Origin: Microcoleus sp. LEGE 07076
GTDB taxonomy: Bacteria > Cyanobacteriota > Cyanobacteriia > Cyanobacteriales > Microcoleaceae
Direction: 5' to 3'
Length of the DNA: 57,046 bases
Assembly (NCBI RefSeq): GCF_015207455.1
Contig: NZ_JADEWV010000011.1
Coordinates: forward strand, 1-57,046
Shown here: positions 50,181 through 57,046 of the stretch, piece after piece
Layout of the letters: the number at the start of each line of letters is the position of its first letter
Numbering within the stretch: position 1 is the first letter of the stretch
Program-made: the position numbers and the translations under genes
The notes under the pieces: model-generated
The model's database searches: none
What the model saw: the letters and a program-made list of their open reading frames with translations, nothing else
Told to the model about the DNA's origin: nothing

Positions 50181-51176
50181 ATGGGAAATTTACGTTTTAG
50201 ATCTTCACCAAATCATTACAGATGGATTGCCCTAGGCAGTTTTGCTGTAATTATGGGTATTTCAGGGGCATTAGCCTACCGCCTAGCTCCGCCACCCGGA
50301 TTCGTGGCTCAAGGCACTCTGGGTTCTAACAGTCCGCCAGTAAAATTTTCGAGTACGGGCGCGACAATTCTCAAGCAGGGAGAACAACTGACTCCAGATG
50401 TTCTGCTGGCAGATAATGTTGTCAAAGCAGTGGCAGATGCAGTTAAGCTGTCGCCGCAGCAAGTTCGACAAAATGCTAGCGTCAAAATTTCTAAGCCGGA
50501 AGCACCCCTAGAGATTGCTGTTGGGTATCGATCGCTCGATCGGGAACAAGCAGTGCAAACGGCGGATATGTTGATGAAAGGCATGGTTGAAAAAAGCCGC
50601 CTGATTAACAGATATCGGTGGCAATCAGTCAATCAGTCGCTCAACCAACGCTTAGCACAAGTCACTCAAGACCTGAAACAAGCTCAGCAAAAACTCGACC
50701 AATACGAAAGAGAGCGCGCTCGCCTGTTGCAGCAAATGAAGCTTCAACAAGATTTTTACAACAAAACTCAGCTAGCAATGGCGGATACCCAAGCGTCGGA
50801 AAAAGAAATGGTGAGCAGTTTGGCTGCTGCTGGGGCACCACAAATTGTGGCGACGCCCACGAGCGATCCGACAGTGCCTCTGATTTTGGGAGTTGGCCTG
50901 CTGTTGGCGATTTTAGTCAGCCGCGGTTTGATTCCTTCGCTGGCAAATTGGCAGCACAAAACAGCTTTTGAGCGAGAAGAGAGCGAAAGGCTCCAAAGTG
51001 CTTTGTACCGACTGATCAAAGAAGGTCACGGTGAAATCACTTTGGTGCGGTTTGCGATGGAAACGCGGCTGTCGCCGGATGTCGCCCAGCGTTTTTTGAA
51101 CGAGCAAGCTGAAGTTTTTAATGCCAATTGCGAAATTAAAGACGACGGCAGTATCTTGTATCACTTCCACATTTAA
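50181..51176 (+). CDS. Bitopic membrane protein resembling polysaccharide co-polymerases
   Basis: This is a 331-residue protein. A helix near the N-terminus (YRWIALGSFAVIMGISGALA) and another at about 225-245 (VPLILGVGLLLAILV) enclose a large extracytoplasmic region with a coiled coil (QRLAQVTQDLKQAQQKLDQY, ERARLLQQMKLQQDF). The C-terminal ~90 residues are cytoplasmic and look like a small winged-helix-type domain (ITLVRFAMETRLSPDVAQRF). The layout recalls Wzz-type chain-length regulators, but the cytoplasmic tail is unusual and I do not recognise a named family. A TTG at 50169 is an alternative start. Confidence 0.7.
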   Translation: MGNLRFRSSPNHYRWIALGSFAVIMGISGALAYRLAPPPGFVAQGTLGSNSPPVKFSSTGATILKQGEQLTPDVLLADNVVKAVADAVKLSPQQVRQNASVKISKPEAPLEIAVGYRSLDREQAVQTADMLMKGMVEKSRLINRYRWQSVNQSLNQRLAQVTQDLKQAQQKLDQYERERARLLQQMKLQQDFYNKTQLAMADTQASEKEMVSSLAAAGAPQIVATPTSDPTVPLILGVGLLLAILVSRGLIPSLANWQHKTAFEREESERLQSALYRLIKEGHGEITLVRFAMETRLSPDVAQRFLNEQAEVFNANCEIKDDGSILYHFHI

Positions 51177-51208
51177 AAAGCTTCAGGCGCGATCGCCCCA
51201 CAGTAACC

Positions 51209-51252
51209 AGCCAGCCGATCGGGCACTCACAGCTCGATCGGCTGGCTTTTTG
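51209..51252 (+). terminator. Rho-independent terminator
   Basis: AGCCAGCCGATCG and CGATCGGCTGGCT form a 13-bp perfect stem with a 13-base loop and run into TTTTTG, 33 bases after the stop of the membrane protein gene. Confidence 0.9.
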
Positions 51253-51744
51253 GGTAATTTGTTAAAAAATATTTGATTTTTGTGTTCCCCTCGCTGCCAT
51301 ATCTGTATAATTAAAAAATACGTAAATATACGGTTGCTTGTTACCGAGTTACTGGATCAAAGGCTAGTTTATCGTTAAGTATTTCTGAGGGAGTATGTCA
51401 GCTCAGTATAAATGCTGTAACCTATAGCGATAAGTTGTTCCCTGATGTTACATAGTTTCACAGAAGAAACTCGATCTGCCCAGAGCCGGGAATCAAACTC
51501 CCAGCCACAAAGCCTGCGTTTTCACATTTAACTTTTGCAATAATCACCATTTGAGGCTACACCCATGATATTTGGCATAATTGGTTCTTCTTTCGTAGTT
51601 TACTTTTTGTTGATGTCGATCGCCAATTACGGCGACACTGGAATGTAAACTATATGCAGCCGACAAAAAAGCAGTTTGACAACTTCGGTGAAGTCTTTGA
51701 CGCTGCCTTGTCTGTCGTCGTGCGCGCAACTTGCAGAAAAATAA
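51253..51744. other. Intergenic region with two mini-frames
   Basis: This 490-base AT-rich spacer lies before the aldolase gene. Apart from the 27-codon frame listed at 51565 and a 32-codon frame (51654-51752, MQPTKKQFDNFGEVFDAALS...) that overlaps the aldolase ATG, nothing is recognisable. Confidence 0.45.
51565..51648 (+). CDS. Possible 27-residue single-helix peptide
   Basis: An ATG preceded by GAGG at eight bases opens a frame reading MIFGIIGSSFVVYFLLMSIA then NYGDTGM and a TAA. The peptide is one hydrophobic helix with a short polar tail, the size of photosynthetic or NDH small subunits, but it matches none that I know (PetL, PetM, PetN, PsbM, PsaM, Psb30). It could be chance. Confidence 0.3.
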   Translation: MIFGIIGSSFVVYFLLMSIANYGDTGM

Positions 51745-52338
51745 ATGGATGAAGGAGTCGTTAAGTACCGCTGTGACTGGAAAGAGGCAGACCCTGTAGC
51801 AGCAGGCGACATAGCAGATTTGATGGAGTGGCGCGAAAGGCTACACTCTTGGGGACTAATTGCCGTCTACGAAAATGGCATAGGGTTTGGGAACGTCAGC
51901 GTCAGGATTGGCAATTCTTGCCAGTTCGTGATTTCCGGTACCCAGACGGCACACTTGCCAGATATCGGACCAGAATCCTACTGTACTGTCACCGAATTTA
52001 ACTTAGAACAAAATTTCCTCGGCTGCCGGGGCCCCGTACCAGCTTCGTCGGAGTCCCTGACTCACGCAGCACTGTATCTTCACAGAGACGATGTGGGGGG
52101 GATAATTCACGTCCACAACCCTCAACTCTGGCACAAACTGCTGTTTGAGATTCCTACTACTAGAAAAGAAATACCTTACGGCACTCCTCAAATGGCCTTA
52201 GAAATGTTTAGACTTTTTGATGAGGAGAATTTGGCAGAGCGCAAAATTCTGGCGATGGCCGGTCACGAGGACGGAATTATCTGTTTTGGCACTAGCTTGG
52301 ACGAAGCTGGAAAAGTGCTCTCGGCGGCGATCGGTTAG
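51745..52338 (+). CDS. Class II aldolase/adducin family protein
   Basis: This is a 197-residue protein with the fold of L-fuculose- or ribulose-phosphate aldolases. Motifs are GFGNVSVRI, VISGTQTAHLP, ASSESLTHAALYLHR, IIHVHNPQLWH (His122, His124) and MAGHEDGIICFG (His174), giving a complete zinc site. The substrate is unknown; family members cleave sugar phosphates or process methylthioribulose. It is monocistronic, with 274 bases before the next gene. Confidence 0.88.
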   Translation: MDEGVVKYRCDWKEADPVAAGDIADLMEWRERLHSWGLIAVYENGIGFGNVSVRIGNSCQFVISGTQTAHLPDIGPESYCTVTEFNLEQNFLGCRGPVPASSESLTHAALYLHRDDVGGIIHVHNPQLWHKLLFEIPTTRKEIPYGTPQMALEMFRLFDEENLAERKILAMAGHEDGIICFGTSLDEAGKVLSAAIG

Positions 52339-52612
52339 ACAAGATATCTGCGACAATACTCATAAAAATCGTACAAACCGCGTTTGATGACAAAAAAACC
52401 GAGGATTTTGGGTCACTTTGTGGCAAGAAGCTAAGGTGGTGGCCTTGGTGTCGCCGGAGTGAGTTAAAATTGGCTCGAACCTTCACCGTTAGACCGATCG
52501 CTCGCTCGGAATCAACGGGTGCAAAACTTTTCAAGTGACTCTTGCCTCTGCGGTAAGGGAAAGATATTTTTAAAGAGAAACACAATTTATATAGCAAAAG
52601 CTGAGAGTCATC

Positions 52613-53167
52613 GTGAATCAAACTAAACTTGTAAGCTCGAAAGAATTGCAATCAGAGGTATCTCGTCTCACCGAAGAACTGCAAATGCGCGACCAATTGG
52701 TGCAGCAGTTGTCTCAAGAACTGTTCAGACTGGTGAAAGGAAATTCGAGTTTTGTGCCGGCACCGGAAGTTTCCGATCGCCACCAAGCTCAAATGCAGGC
52801 AATGCGCGAACAACTGCAAGCTGTTGAAGAACAGGTGGGTTTCTATCAAGAACAAATTACCGAGCGGGATACAGAGGTGTACCAACTGCGGCAGTCAGTG
52901 CAAGAATTGACCGATCGCTCTCGGATGCTCGAACAAGTGGTTCAGGAATTGCCTGGGGTTTACCGCCAGAAGTTTGCTGAGCGGATCGAGCCGATTAAGG
53001 AAAAGTTGGATCAGTTGCAAAAGGAAAACCGCCAGTTGCACACAGAGTTACAAAGCGTGACTTACCGTCTGGCGGTGCGAAATCGCAAGGCTAAGGGCCT
53101 GGATCTGCCGAGTGTCGATCCTGATGACGATCGCGGAATTCAAATGCCGAGCCTTGGTAATGTCTAA
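52613..53167 (+). CDS. Coiled-coil protein of unknown function
   Basis: This is a 184-residue soluble protein starting at a GTG. Residues about 8-45 and 60-155 form heptad-rich coiled coils (SEVSRLTEELQMRDQLVQQL, REQLQAVEEQVGFYQEQITE, KEKLDQLQKENRQLHTELQS). The acidic C-terminal tail is VDPDDDRGIQMPSLGNV. I recognise no named family; homologues seem confined to cyanobacteria. Its stop overlaps the start of the next gene by eight bases, so the two are coupled. Confidence 0.7.
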   Translation: MNQTKLVSSKELQSEVSRLTEELQMRDQLVQQLSQELFRLVKGNSSFVPAPEVSDRHQAQMQAMREQLQAVEEQVGFYQEQITERDTEVYQLRQSVQELTDRSRMLEQVVQELPGVYRQKFAERIEPIKEKLDQLQKENRQLHTELQSVTYRLAVRNRKAKGLDLPSVDPDDDRGIQMPSLGNV

Positions 53168-53816
53168 GGTTTTGATTGTGGCCGGTGACGCGCAAGGGGC
53201 AGCAAGTATCGAGGCGGCGATCGCTCAATCTCATCCTTTAACTGAAGTCAATATCTGTGGAGTTTCTCAACTCAATTCAGGGGCGATCGCTCCGGGTGGA
53301 GCGATAATTTGTCCTTTGACGCTGGATCTGCCCCCCGATCTGGTTTTTCCAGGTCAAGATGTGTTTCGATTTTGTCGCAATGTTTCGGCAGCGCGCGATC
53401 GAGTCGCCGAGACACTGCAAGTACCCGTCGGGGAGGGCAGTTTTTGGCTGCCTGTGGTGTACACAGCAAAGGGGCCGCTGTATGCTGAGGCGATCGGTGC
53501 GGCACCTGACAAATTGTCGGGCGAGTTGAGTTACCGTCAACCGCTGCATTTGTCCGATGTTTGGCGACAGCAGTTATACGAGTTGGCTTTCGGCTTGTTG
53601 AATCTTTTAAATGCGCCGCCGGCGACTTATTTGATGCAGTTCGGTTTCCTAGGGGAGAGAATTTTTTTCGATCGACTTTGGCCTTTTCCGGCTGCACCTG
53701 CGATCGCTTCTGTCGGGGTTCAAGTGCCGGATTTATTTGTCTGTCACTGGTATTGCTTGACAAATACGCCTATTTACGATTTACAAATTATCTCAAGTTC
53801 GGGTGTTGACTTATAA
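53160..53816 (+). CDS. Conserved hypothetical protein coupled to the coiled-coil gene
   Basis: This is a 218-residue soluble protein starting MSKVLIVAGDAQGAASIEAA. It has several alpha/beta segments (FWLPVVYTAKGPLYAEAIGA, LHLSDVWRQQLYELAFGLLN, FGFLGERIFFDRLWPFPAAP) and no cofactor motif I can name. The start overlaps the coiled-coil gene by eight bases, which fixes it as the second gene of a two-gene unit. Upstream in-frame starts lie inside the previous gene and are rejected. The function is unknown, perhaps a cyanobacterial regulatory or cell-structure pair. Confidence 0.72.
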   Translation: MSKVLIVAGDAQGAASIEAAIAQSHPLTEVNICGVSQLNSGAIAPGGAIICPLTLDLPPDLVFPGQDVFRFCRNVSAARDRVAETLQVPVGEGSFWLPVVYTAKGPLYAEAIGAAPDKLSGELSYRQPLHLSDVWRQQLYELAFGLLNLLNAPPATYLMQFGFLGERIFFDRLWPFPAAPAIASVGVQVPDLFVCHWYCLTNTPIYDLQIISSSGVDL

Positions 53817-53835
53817 GCTGTTCTGGACGTAAATT

Positions 53836-54194
53836 ATACAGCATATTCCAGGTTTATGAAGTATAGTATCGGCGCCAGTTGTGTGACGTTAATCCTCCGG
53901 GTGCGGAGCTGCTATATTTTGGATAGAACTCGGCGAAGCTTGACGGCGCGCACCTTACACGGCTATCGCCCGCGATTGTGTGTACATATAGAACCCATTT
54001 GACATCTTTGAGTTTTTGGGTTGGGTGACGAGAAATATAGAGAGAAACTGGTTTCTGAGATTTACGCAAGGGGCGAGAAATCGGGTATTCTTGGATTTTT
54101 TGGTTGGGTGAGGAGAAATATAGAGAAAAACCCGGTTTCTGAGATTTACGCAGAATAGATATCAAATGGGTTTTATACATGGAATATGCTGTAT
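53836..54194. repeat. Nested palindromic (MITE-like) element
   Basis: The outer arms ATACAGCATATTCCA (53836-53850) and TGGAATATGCTGTAT (54180-54194) are exact inverses. Inner arms AACCCATTTGACATCT (about 53992-54007) and AGATATCAAATGGGTT (54157-54172) match with one change. The centre holds two ~60-base direct copies ending GGTTTCTGAGATTTACGCA. On the left an extra ~135 bases separate outer and inner arms. It is non-coding and lies between convergent genes. Confidence 0.78.
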
Positions 54195-54249
54195 GCCGCG
54201 ACAGATTACAACCCTAATTATCGGCAATTAATCGGAAATGATCTAATTT

Positions 54250-54597
54250 TTATCTAGCAACTAAAGCGGGAGTTTCTGTTGAGACAATTTGCTCGAAACT
54301 GTCAAAAATTTCAAATAGTTGGTCGAGTTGAGTAATTTCAAATATTAGCTTGACAGTGGCTGAAAGGTTGCAAATCACGAGGCGGCATCCCCGGTGGCGG
54401 GCGGCGTTGAGCCCGCCGACTAGGGCACAAATGCCAGAACTGTCGATAAAATCTACCAAGGCCATGTCTATTACCCAGAGTTTGTGCCCCTCGGGCAAAA
54501 TCTCTGTTAGCTGTTGTTGCAGGAGGATGCCAGCTTGCGAGTCGAGGCAGTTTTGAGGTTGGAGGACGATGTGTTGGTTGAAATTGGAAACTTGCAT
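54250..54597 (-). CDS. STAS domain protein (anti-sigma factor antagonist-like)
   Basis: This is a 115-residue protein from MQVSNFNQHIVLQPQNCLDS. It has the STAS fold core KLWVIDMALVDFIDSSGICA, where the Ser-Ser after Asp is the phosphorylation site used by SpoIIAA-like proteins, and the later GCRLVICNLSATVKLIFEIT. Such proteins bind switch kinases or anti-sigma factors in cyanobacterial signalling. No kinase or phosphatase partner adjoins it. A longer N-terminus of eight residues is possible. Confidence 0.88.
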   Translation of the reverse strand: MQVSNFNQHIVLQPQNCLDSQAGILLQQQLTEILPEGHKLWVIDMALVDFIDSSGICALVGGLNAARHRGCRLVICNLSATVKLIFEITQLDQLFEIFDSFEQIVSTETPALVAR

Positions 54598-54706
54598 AGC
54601 AGTTATCCTAACGATTGTCAAGTATGAATAAGTGAGTTCGGTTGCCGATTCGGTGGAGAGACTCGGGGGATTTTAGCTAAGGTTTGAGGATGGGGCGATC
54701 GCCCGA

Positions 54707-54738
54707 CTGTGATAAATTTAACTGTGATAAATTTAAGT
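54707..54738. repeat. ACTGTGATAAATTTA direct repeat
   Basis: The 15-base unit ACTGTGATAAATTTA occurs twice back to back in the spacer between the divergent STAS and DedA genes. It could be a regulator site, but no known binding consensus is matched. Confidence 0.6.
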
Positions 54739-54940
54739 AGAAAAACGGGCTGGCTATAGGCCGGAGGCAACCGCAACAATTCCTGATTAATCTATAATCC
54801 CCTGAAAGCTGGTTTTTTGTTTGGTGGGCGATCGCGAGCTTTGTGTGTTCTTCATCACACCGAAGGATTGCACTATTGGTTGAATCAAGCCAATATATAA
54901 ATGTATAGAGCTTTGCAAAAGTTTACGAAGGCAGTATCGA

Positions 54941-55564
54941 ATGTCTTTTGAGTTTTTATCGCTAGAGACTATTCAGGAATTTGCCCGCAATTACGGTTAC
55001 TGGGCAGTATTTCTGGGAATTTTGCTGGAAAATCTGGGAGTTCCTCTCCCTGGTGAGACTATTACGATTGTTGGCGGGTTTTTAGCCGGCAGCGGGGAAC
55101 TGAATTACTGGTACGTACTCGGTAGCGCGATCGCGGGTGCGACTTTGGGAGGAAATTTCGGTTATGCGATCGGCAGATACGGCGGCTGGCCCCTGCTACT
55201 AAAGCTGGGAAAATTTTTCCGGTTTCGGGAAGAACAACTGTTTGATTTAAAAGAACAGTTTAGCAAAAATGCAGCTAAAGCTGTATTTTTGGGCCGATTC
55301 ATCGCAGTGCTGCGAATTTTTGCCAGCCCGCTAGCCGGAATTGCCGAAATGCCTTTTTGGAAATTTTCGCTGTTCAACATTCTGGGTGCAGCAAGCTGGG
55401 CATCGGTAATGGTAAGTTTGTCATACTTCTTAGGACAGGTTGTGTCTTTGGAGAAGTTGGTAGCTTGGGCGGCTAAATTCGCTGTATTTGCTTTGCTTTT
55501 GGCAGTTGCTTGGATTGTAATTCCTATTTGGTTAGAGTCGCGGACTTTAGACAAAACCAAATAA
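54941..55564 (+). CDS. DedA family membrane protein
   Basis: This is a 207-residue inner-membrane protein with about five to six hydrophobic segments. DedA/SNARE-associated hallmarks include LENLGVPLPGETITIVGGFL, GNFGYAIGRYGGWPLLLKLG and the FLGRFIAVLRIFASPLAGIA motif with conserved Arg residues. DedA proteins are proton-dependent lipid or undecaprenyl-phosphate transporters in studied bacteria; the exact role here is unknown. The spacer before it contains a TATAAT (54793-54798). Confidence 0.92.
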   Translation: MSFEFLSLETIQEFARNYGYWAVFLGILLENLGVPLPGETITIVGGFLAGSGELNYWYVLGSAIAGATLGGNFGYAIGRYGGWPLLLKLGKFFRFREEQLFDLKEQFSKNAAKAVFLGRFIAVLRIFASPLAGIAEMPFWKFSLFNILGAASWASVMVSLSYFLGQVVSLEKLVAWAAKFAVFALLLAVAWIVIPIWLESRTLDKTK

Positions 55565-55950
55565 GATTGGTAGTTAGACTTTTTGCAAAACTTCTGTATT
55601 TTGTGTTTTTCACCGCAGATCGTAAATGCAGGCGAACTCAAATAAAATATCTTTTTGCAAAATGTCTAATCATTCGTAGGTTGGGTTTCTCTAGAGAAAC
55701 CCATCTTTCTGGGGACTCCAAGTTGGGTTTCGTTCCAAGCTCCCCGCCATTTGTGACAAGTTAAGCTAGAAAAGCATTTGTCAATCAGCTTATGGCAATA
55801 GGGTTCAGTTAAGGTTGACAGCTTGATTGATGATGCGAATTTTTGGACTTTAACAGAACCTTATTGAGTCTTAACTCAAACGTATTGCACTACAACCAAT
55901 TTTCGAGAAATCAGAGAAAGAGAAAGTTAGCTGTTGAAATTTTATTTAGT
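55565..55950. other. Intergenic region with a perfect 20-bp palindrome
   Basis: GGGTTTCTCTAGAGAAACCC (55683-55702) is a perfect palindrome, and GTTGGGTTTCG follows at 55733. It may end DedA transcription or be a small repeat. No gene is seen in these 386 bases. Confidence 0.6.
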
Positions 55951-56727
55951 ATGAAAATAATTTGGGGTTTTTGTCTGGTTTTGATCGTGCTACTGTGGTG
56001 CGGTAGTGCCAAAGCAGGGGTTTTGGGCGATCGCATTTCCACTTTTCCCAATTGGAATAGCAAACCTCCTATCCCAGTAGCCAAGGGAGATTTGGTGTAT
56101 CCCGATTGGATGGCGGGCGATTGGAACGTTGCTAGCACTTTGGTGGATTTAGCCACTCCTTTAGCCCCAAATATTGTCACGCCCGGGTTTGAACAAAACC
56201 GCCAATATTTGCAGCAGCCGATATTATTTAAAGTGCGCTTTCAACCCGAAAAAAATAGAAATCTTGTTTCTCATTATCAACTAAATCTAGCTAGGAAGAT
56301 TGTAGCCGATCGCACTTTCAATGGTTTCAATATCGCTAAGGCTTATTTGGGCGATCGCGCTGTACTTTCTGTGAAAGTCGATCCGACCAATCCCAACCGC
56401 CAAATTACTCTTTTGAAAGGGGAAAAGCAGCTCATTTCAATTGTGACAGGCCGGCGAACTGAGACACCAAATCTCGATCGATTTGTGTCTACAGAGATTT
56501 CTCAGCAGGTGTTTCGGGGAGAGTCGGATATTTATTTAAATGAAGTCGAAACAACTACGGCTTATCGACTTGTCGCGGGCGACGACAATAGCGATTCTGC
56601 AACTAGAAAAATTGCAGCCGATCAGGTGACAGCGATTTATTTATCGCCACAAGACCCGGATTATTTTGCTGCTAAGGGGCATCCTGTCGCTTTGTACCGA
56701 TATCGCTTGGAGTTGGCGCCAGCATAA
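55951..56727 (+). CDS. Secreted cyanobacterial/plastid-type protein (DUF6816-like)
   Basis: This is a 258-residue protein with a signal peptide (MKIIWGFCLVLIVLLWCGSA, cleavage near AKAG). The mature domain has WMAGDWNVASTLVDLATPLA, FNGFNIAKAYLGDRAVLSVK and VTAIYLSPQDPDYFAAKGHP, features of a family shared by cyanobacteria and chloroplasts, probably lumenal. I believe this is DUF6816, but the name is less certain than the family resemblance. The start at 55951 is chosen because the preceding 36 codons would hide the signal peptide. It lies 147 bases upstream of psbA. Confidence 0.72.
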   Translation: MKIIWGFCLVLIVLLWCGSAKAGVLGDRISTFPNWNSKPPIPVAKGDLVYPDWMAGDWNVASTLVDLATPLAPNIVTPGFEQNRQYLQQPILFKVRFQPEKNRNLVSHYQLNLARKIVADRTFNGFNIAKAYLGDRAVLSVKVDPTNPNRQITLLKGEKQLISIVTGRRTETPNLDRFVSTEISQQVFRGESDIYLNEVETTTAYRLVAGDDNSDSATRKIAADQVTAIYLSPQDPDYFAAKGHPVALYRYRLELAPA

Positions 56728-56796
56728 CAAACAGCAAACAATCCTCTACATAAGCCCAGCTTATTACCCCCATCAGTTTAACTGTCGTCAAACCCC

Positions 56797-56826
56797 TTTA
56801 CAAACATTAACGATACCGTTAATAAT
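56797..56826 (+). promoter_or_regulatory. Candidate psbA promoter
   Basis: TTTACA (56797-56802), an 18-base spacer and AATAAT (56821-56826) lie about 50 bases before the psbA ATG, matching the usual sigma70-type layout of cyanobacterial psbA promoters. Confidence 0.5.
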
Positions 56827-56874
56827 AGAGACATCATCCGAACATTGACAACCAAATAACGCAATCATAAACAA

Positions 56875-57046
56875 ATGACAACCACATTACAGCAGCGCGA
56901 AAGCGCCAACCTGTGGGACCAGTTTTGTAACTGGGTCACCAGCACAGACAACCGCCTCTATGTAGGCTGGTTCGGAGTCCTGATGATTCCCACACTACTG
57001 AGTGCCACAATCTGCTACATCATCGCCTTCATCGCAGCACCTCCAG
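56875..57046 (+). CDS. psbA: Photosystem II D1 protein, 5' part (runs off window)
   Basis: The first 57 codons of D1 are present. They start [20 protein letters not shown], then [20 protein letters not shown] and [12 protein letters not shown], the beginning of the first transmembrane helix. D1 carries the PSII reaction-centre chlorophylls, QB site and Mn-cluster ligands further along, outside this window. Compared with typical D1, the stretch [12 protein letters not shown] differs at several positions (Ser, Ile, Tyr), hinting at a variant psbA copy. Cyanobacteria have several psbA genes, so this may not be the main one. Confidence 0.93.
   Translation, partial: MTTTLQQRESANLWDQFCNWVTSTDNRLYVGWFGVLMIPTLLSATICYIIAFIAAPP

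Noticed and set aside
51480-51530. tRNA-like T-arm (GGGAATCAAACTCCC)
   Set aside because: The arm lacks a consensus T-loop, there is no matching acceptor or anticodon stem, and the stem is only four base pairs.
1-57046. Search for a reverse transcriptase, template repeat or avd gene to complete a DGR
   Set aside because: None seen on either strand; the candidate variable region would be a remote target.

Overview
The window comes from a filamentous cyanobacterium, most likely of the Oscillatoria/Microcoleus type (inferred from gene content and style; not proven). It carries psbA, psbH, psbN, chlG and the split pntA1-pntA2-pntB transhydrogenase. GCGATCGC (HIP1) octamers are frequent, and there are many cyanobacterial families such as DUF2808, DUF3146, DUF29, XisI and Uma2. 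Most genes are single-copy core functions, separated by intergenic spacers rich in short palindromic repeats.

Layout. 1-1.1 kb: the 3' end of an AT-rich gene with a NACHT-type C-terminal domain, a remnant of xisH, and an intact xisI. 1.2-6.2 kb: glyQ, an ABC ATPase and two MFS exporters. 6.7-13.4 kb: a secreted DUF2808 protein, the pnt operon interrupted by a repeat element, a Uma2 nuclease-fold protein and rsmB. 13.5-22 kb (mostly minus strand): a class A PBP with tandem repeats in its cytoplasmic tail, chlG, DUF29, an HhH membrane protein, a TM2 protein and a CPBP protease with a tiny coupled gene just upstream. 22.1-25.9 kb: a two-domain histidine phosphatase, a dihydroorotase lacking key metal ligands, and a PPTase. 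26.3-30.8 kb: a coupled signalling operon of dCache-HAMP-PAS histidine kinase, receiver, and receiver-adenylate cyclase. 31.2-35 kb: a Tat-exported PhoX-like protein and an OmpR/SphR-like regulator with a degenerate receiver. 35.4-42.1 kb: creatininase family, rpsF, a lone sugar-type ABC permease, a Hen1/IS66 chimera, a DUF697 GTPase, a second CPBP protease, and an overlapping helper/HEPN pair. 42.5-44.7 kb: a Ser/Thr kinase fused to an FGE/C-type-lectin-fold domain, divergent from a truncated SLH lipoprotein. 45.2-49.3 kb: DUF3146-pth-tatA, psbH, psbN, and aroC with a metallo-beta-lactamase-fold gene. 50-57 kb: a PCP-like membrane protein, a class II aldolase, two coupled hypothetical genes, STAS, DedA, a secreted protein and the start of psbA.

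Best lead. The last 40 residues of the kinase-FGE protein (42511-44355) have the architecture of a diversity-generating retroelement (DGR) variable region. The RGxSW...CRxAxR...GFRV frame is kept, and nearly every position that is usually Asn in such proteins is a different residue, mostly NNC/NNT codons. No reverse transcriptase or template repeat is in the window, so this would be a remote target. Other notable items are the in-frame Hen1/IS66 chimera, the HK-RR-cyclase relay, the small coupled gene at 21.75 kb, the HEPN pair, and several families of short mobile palindromes.
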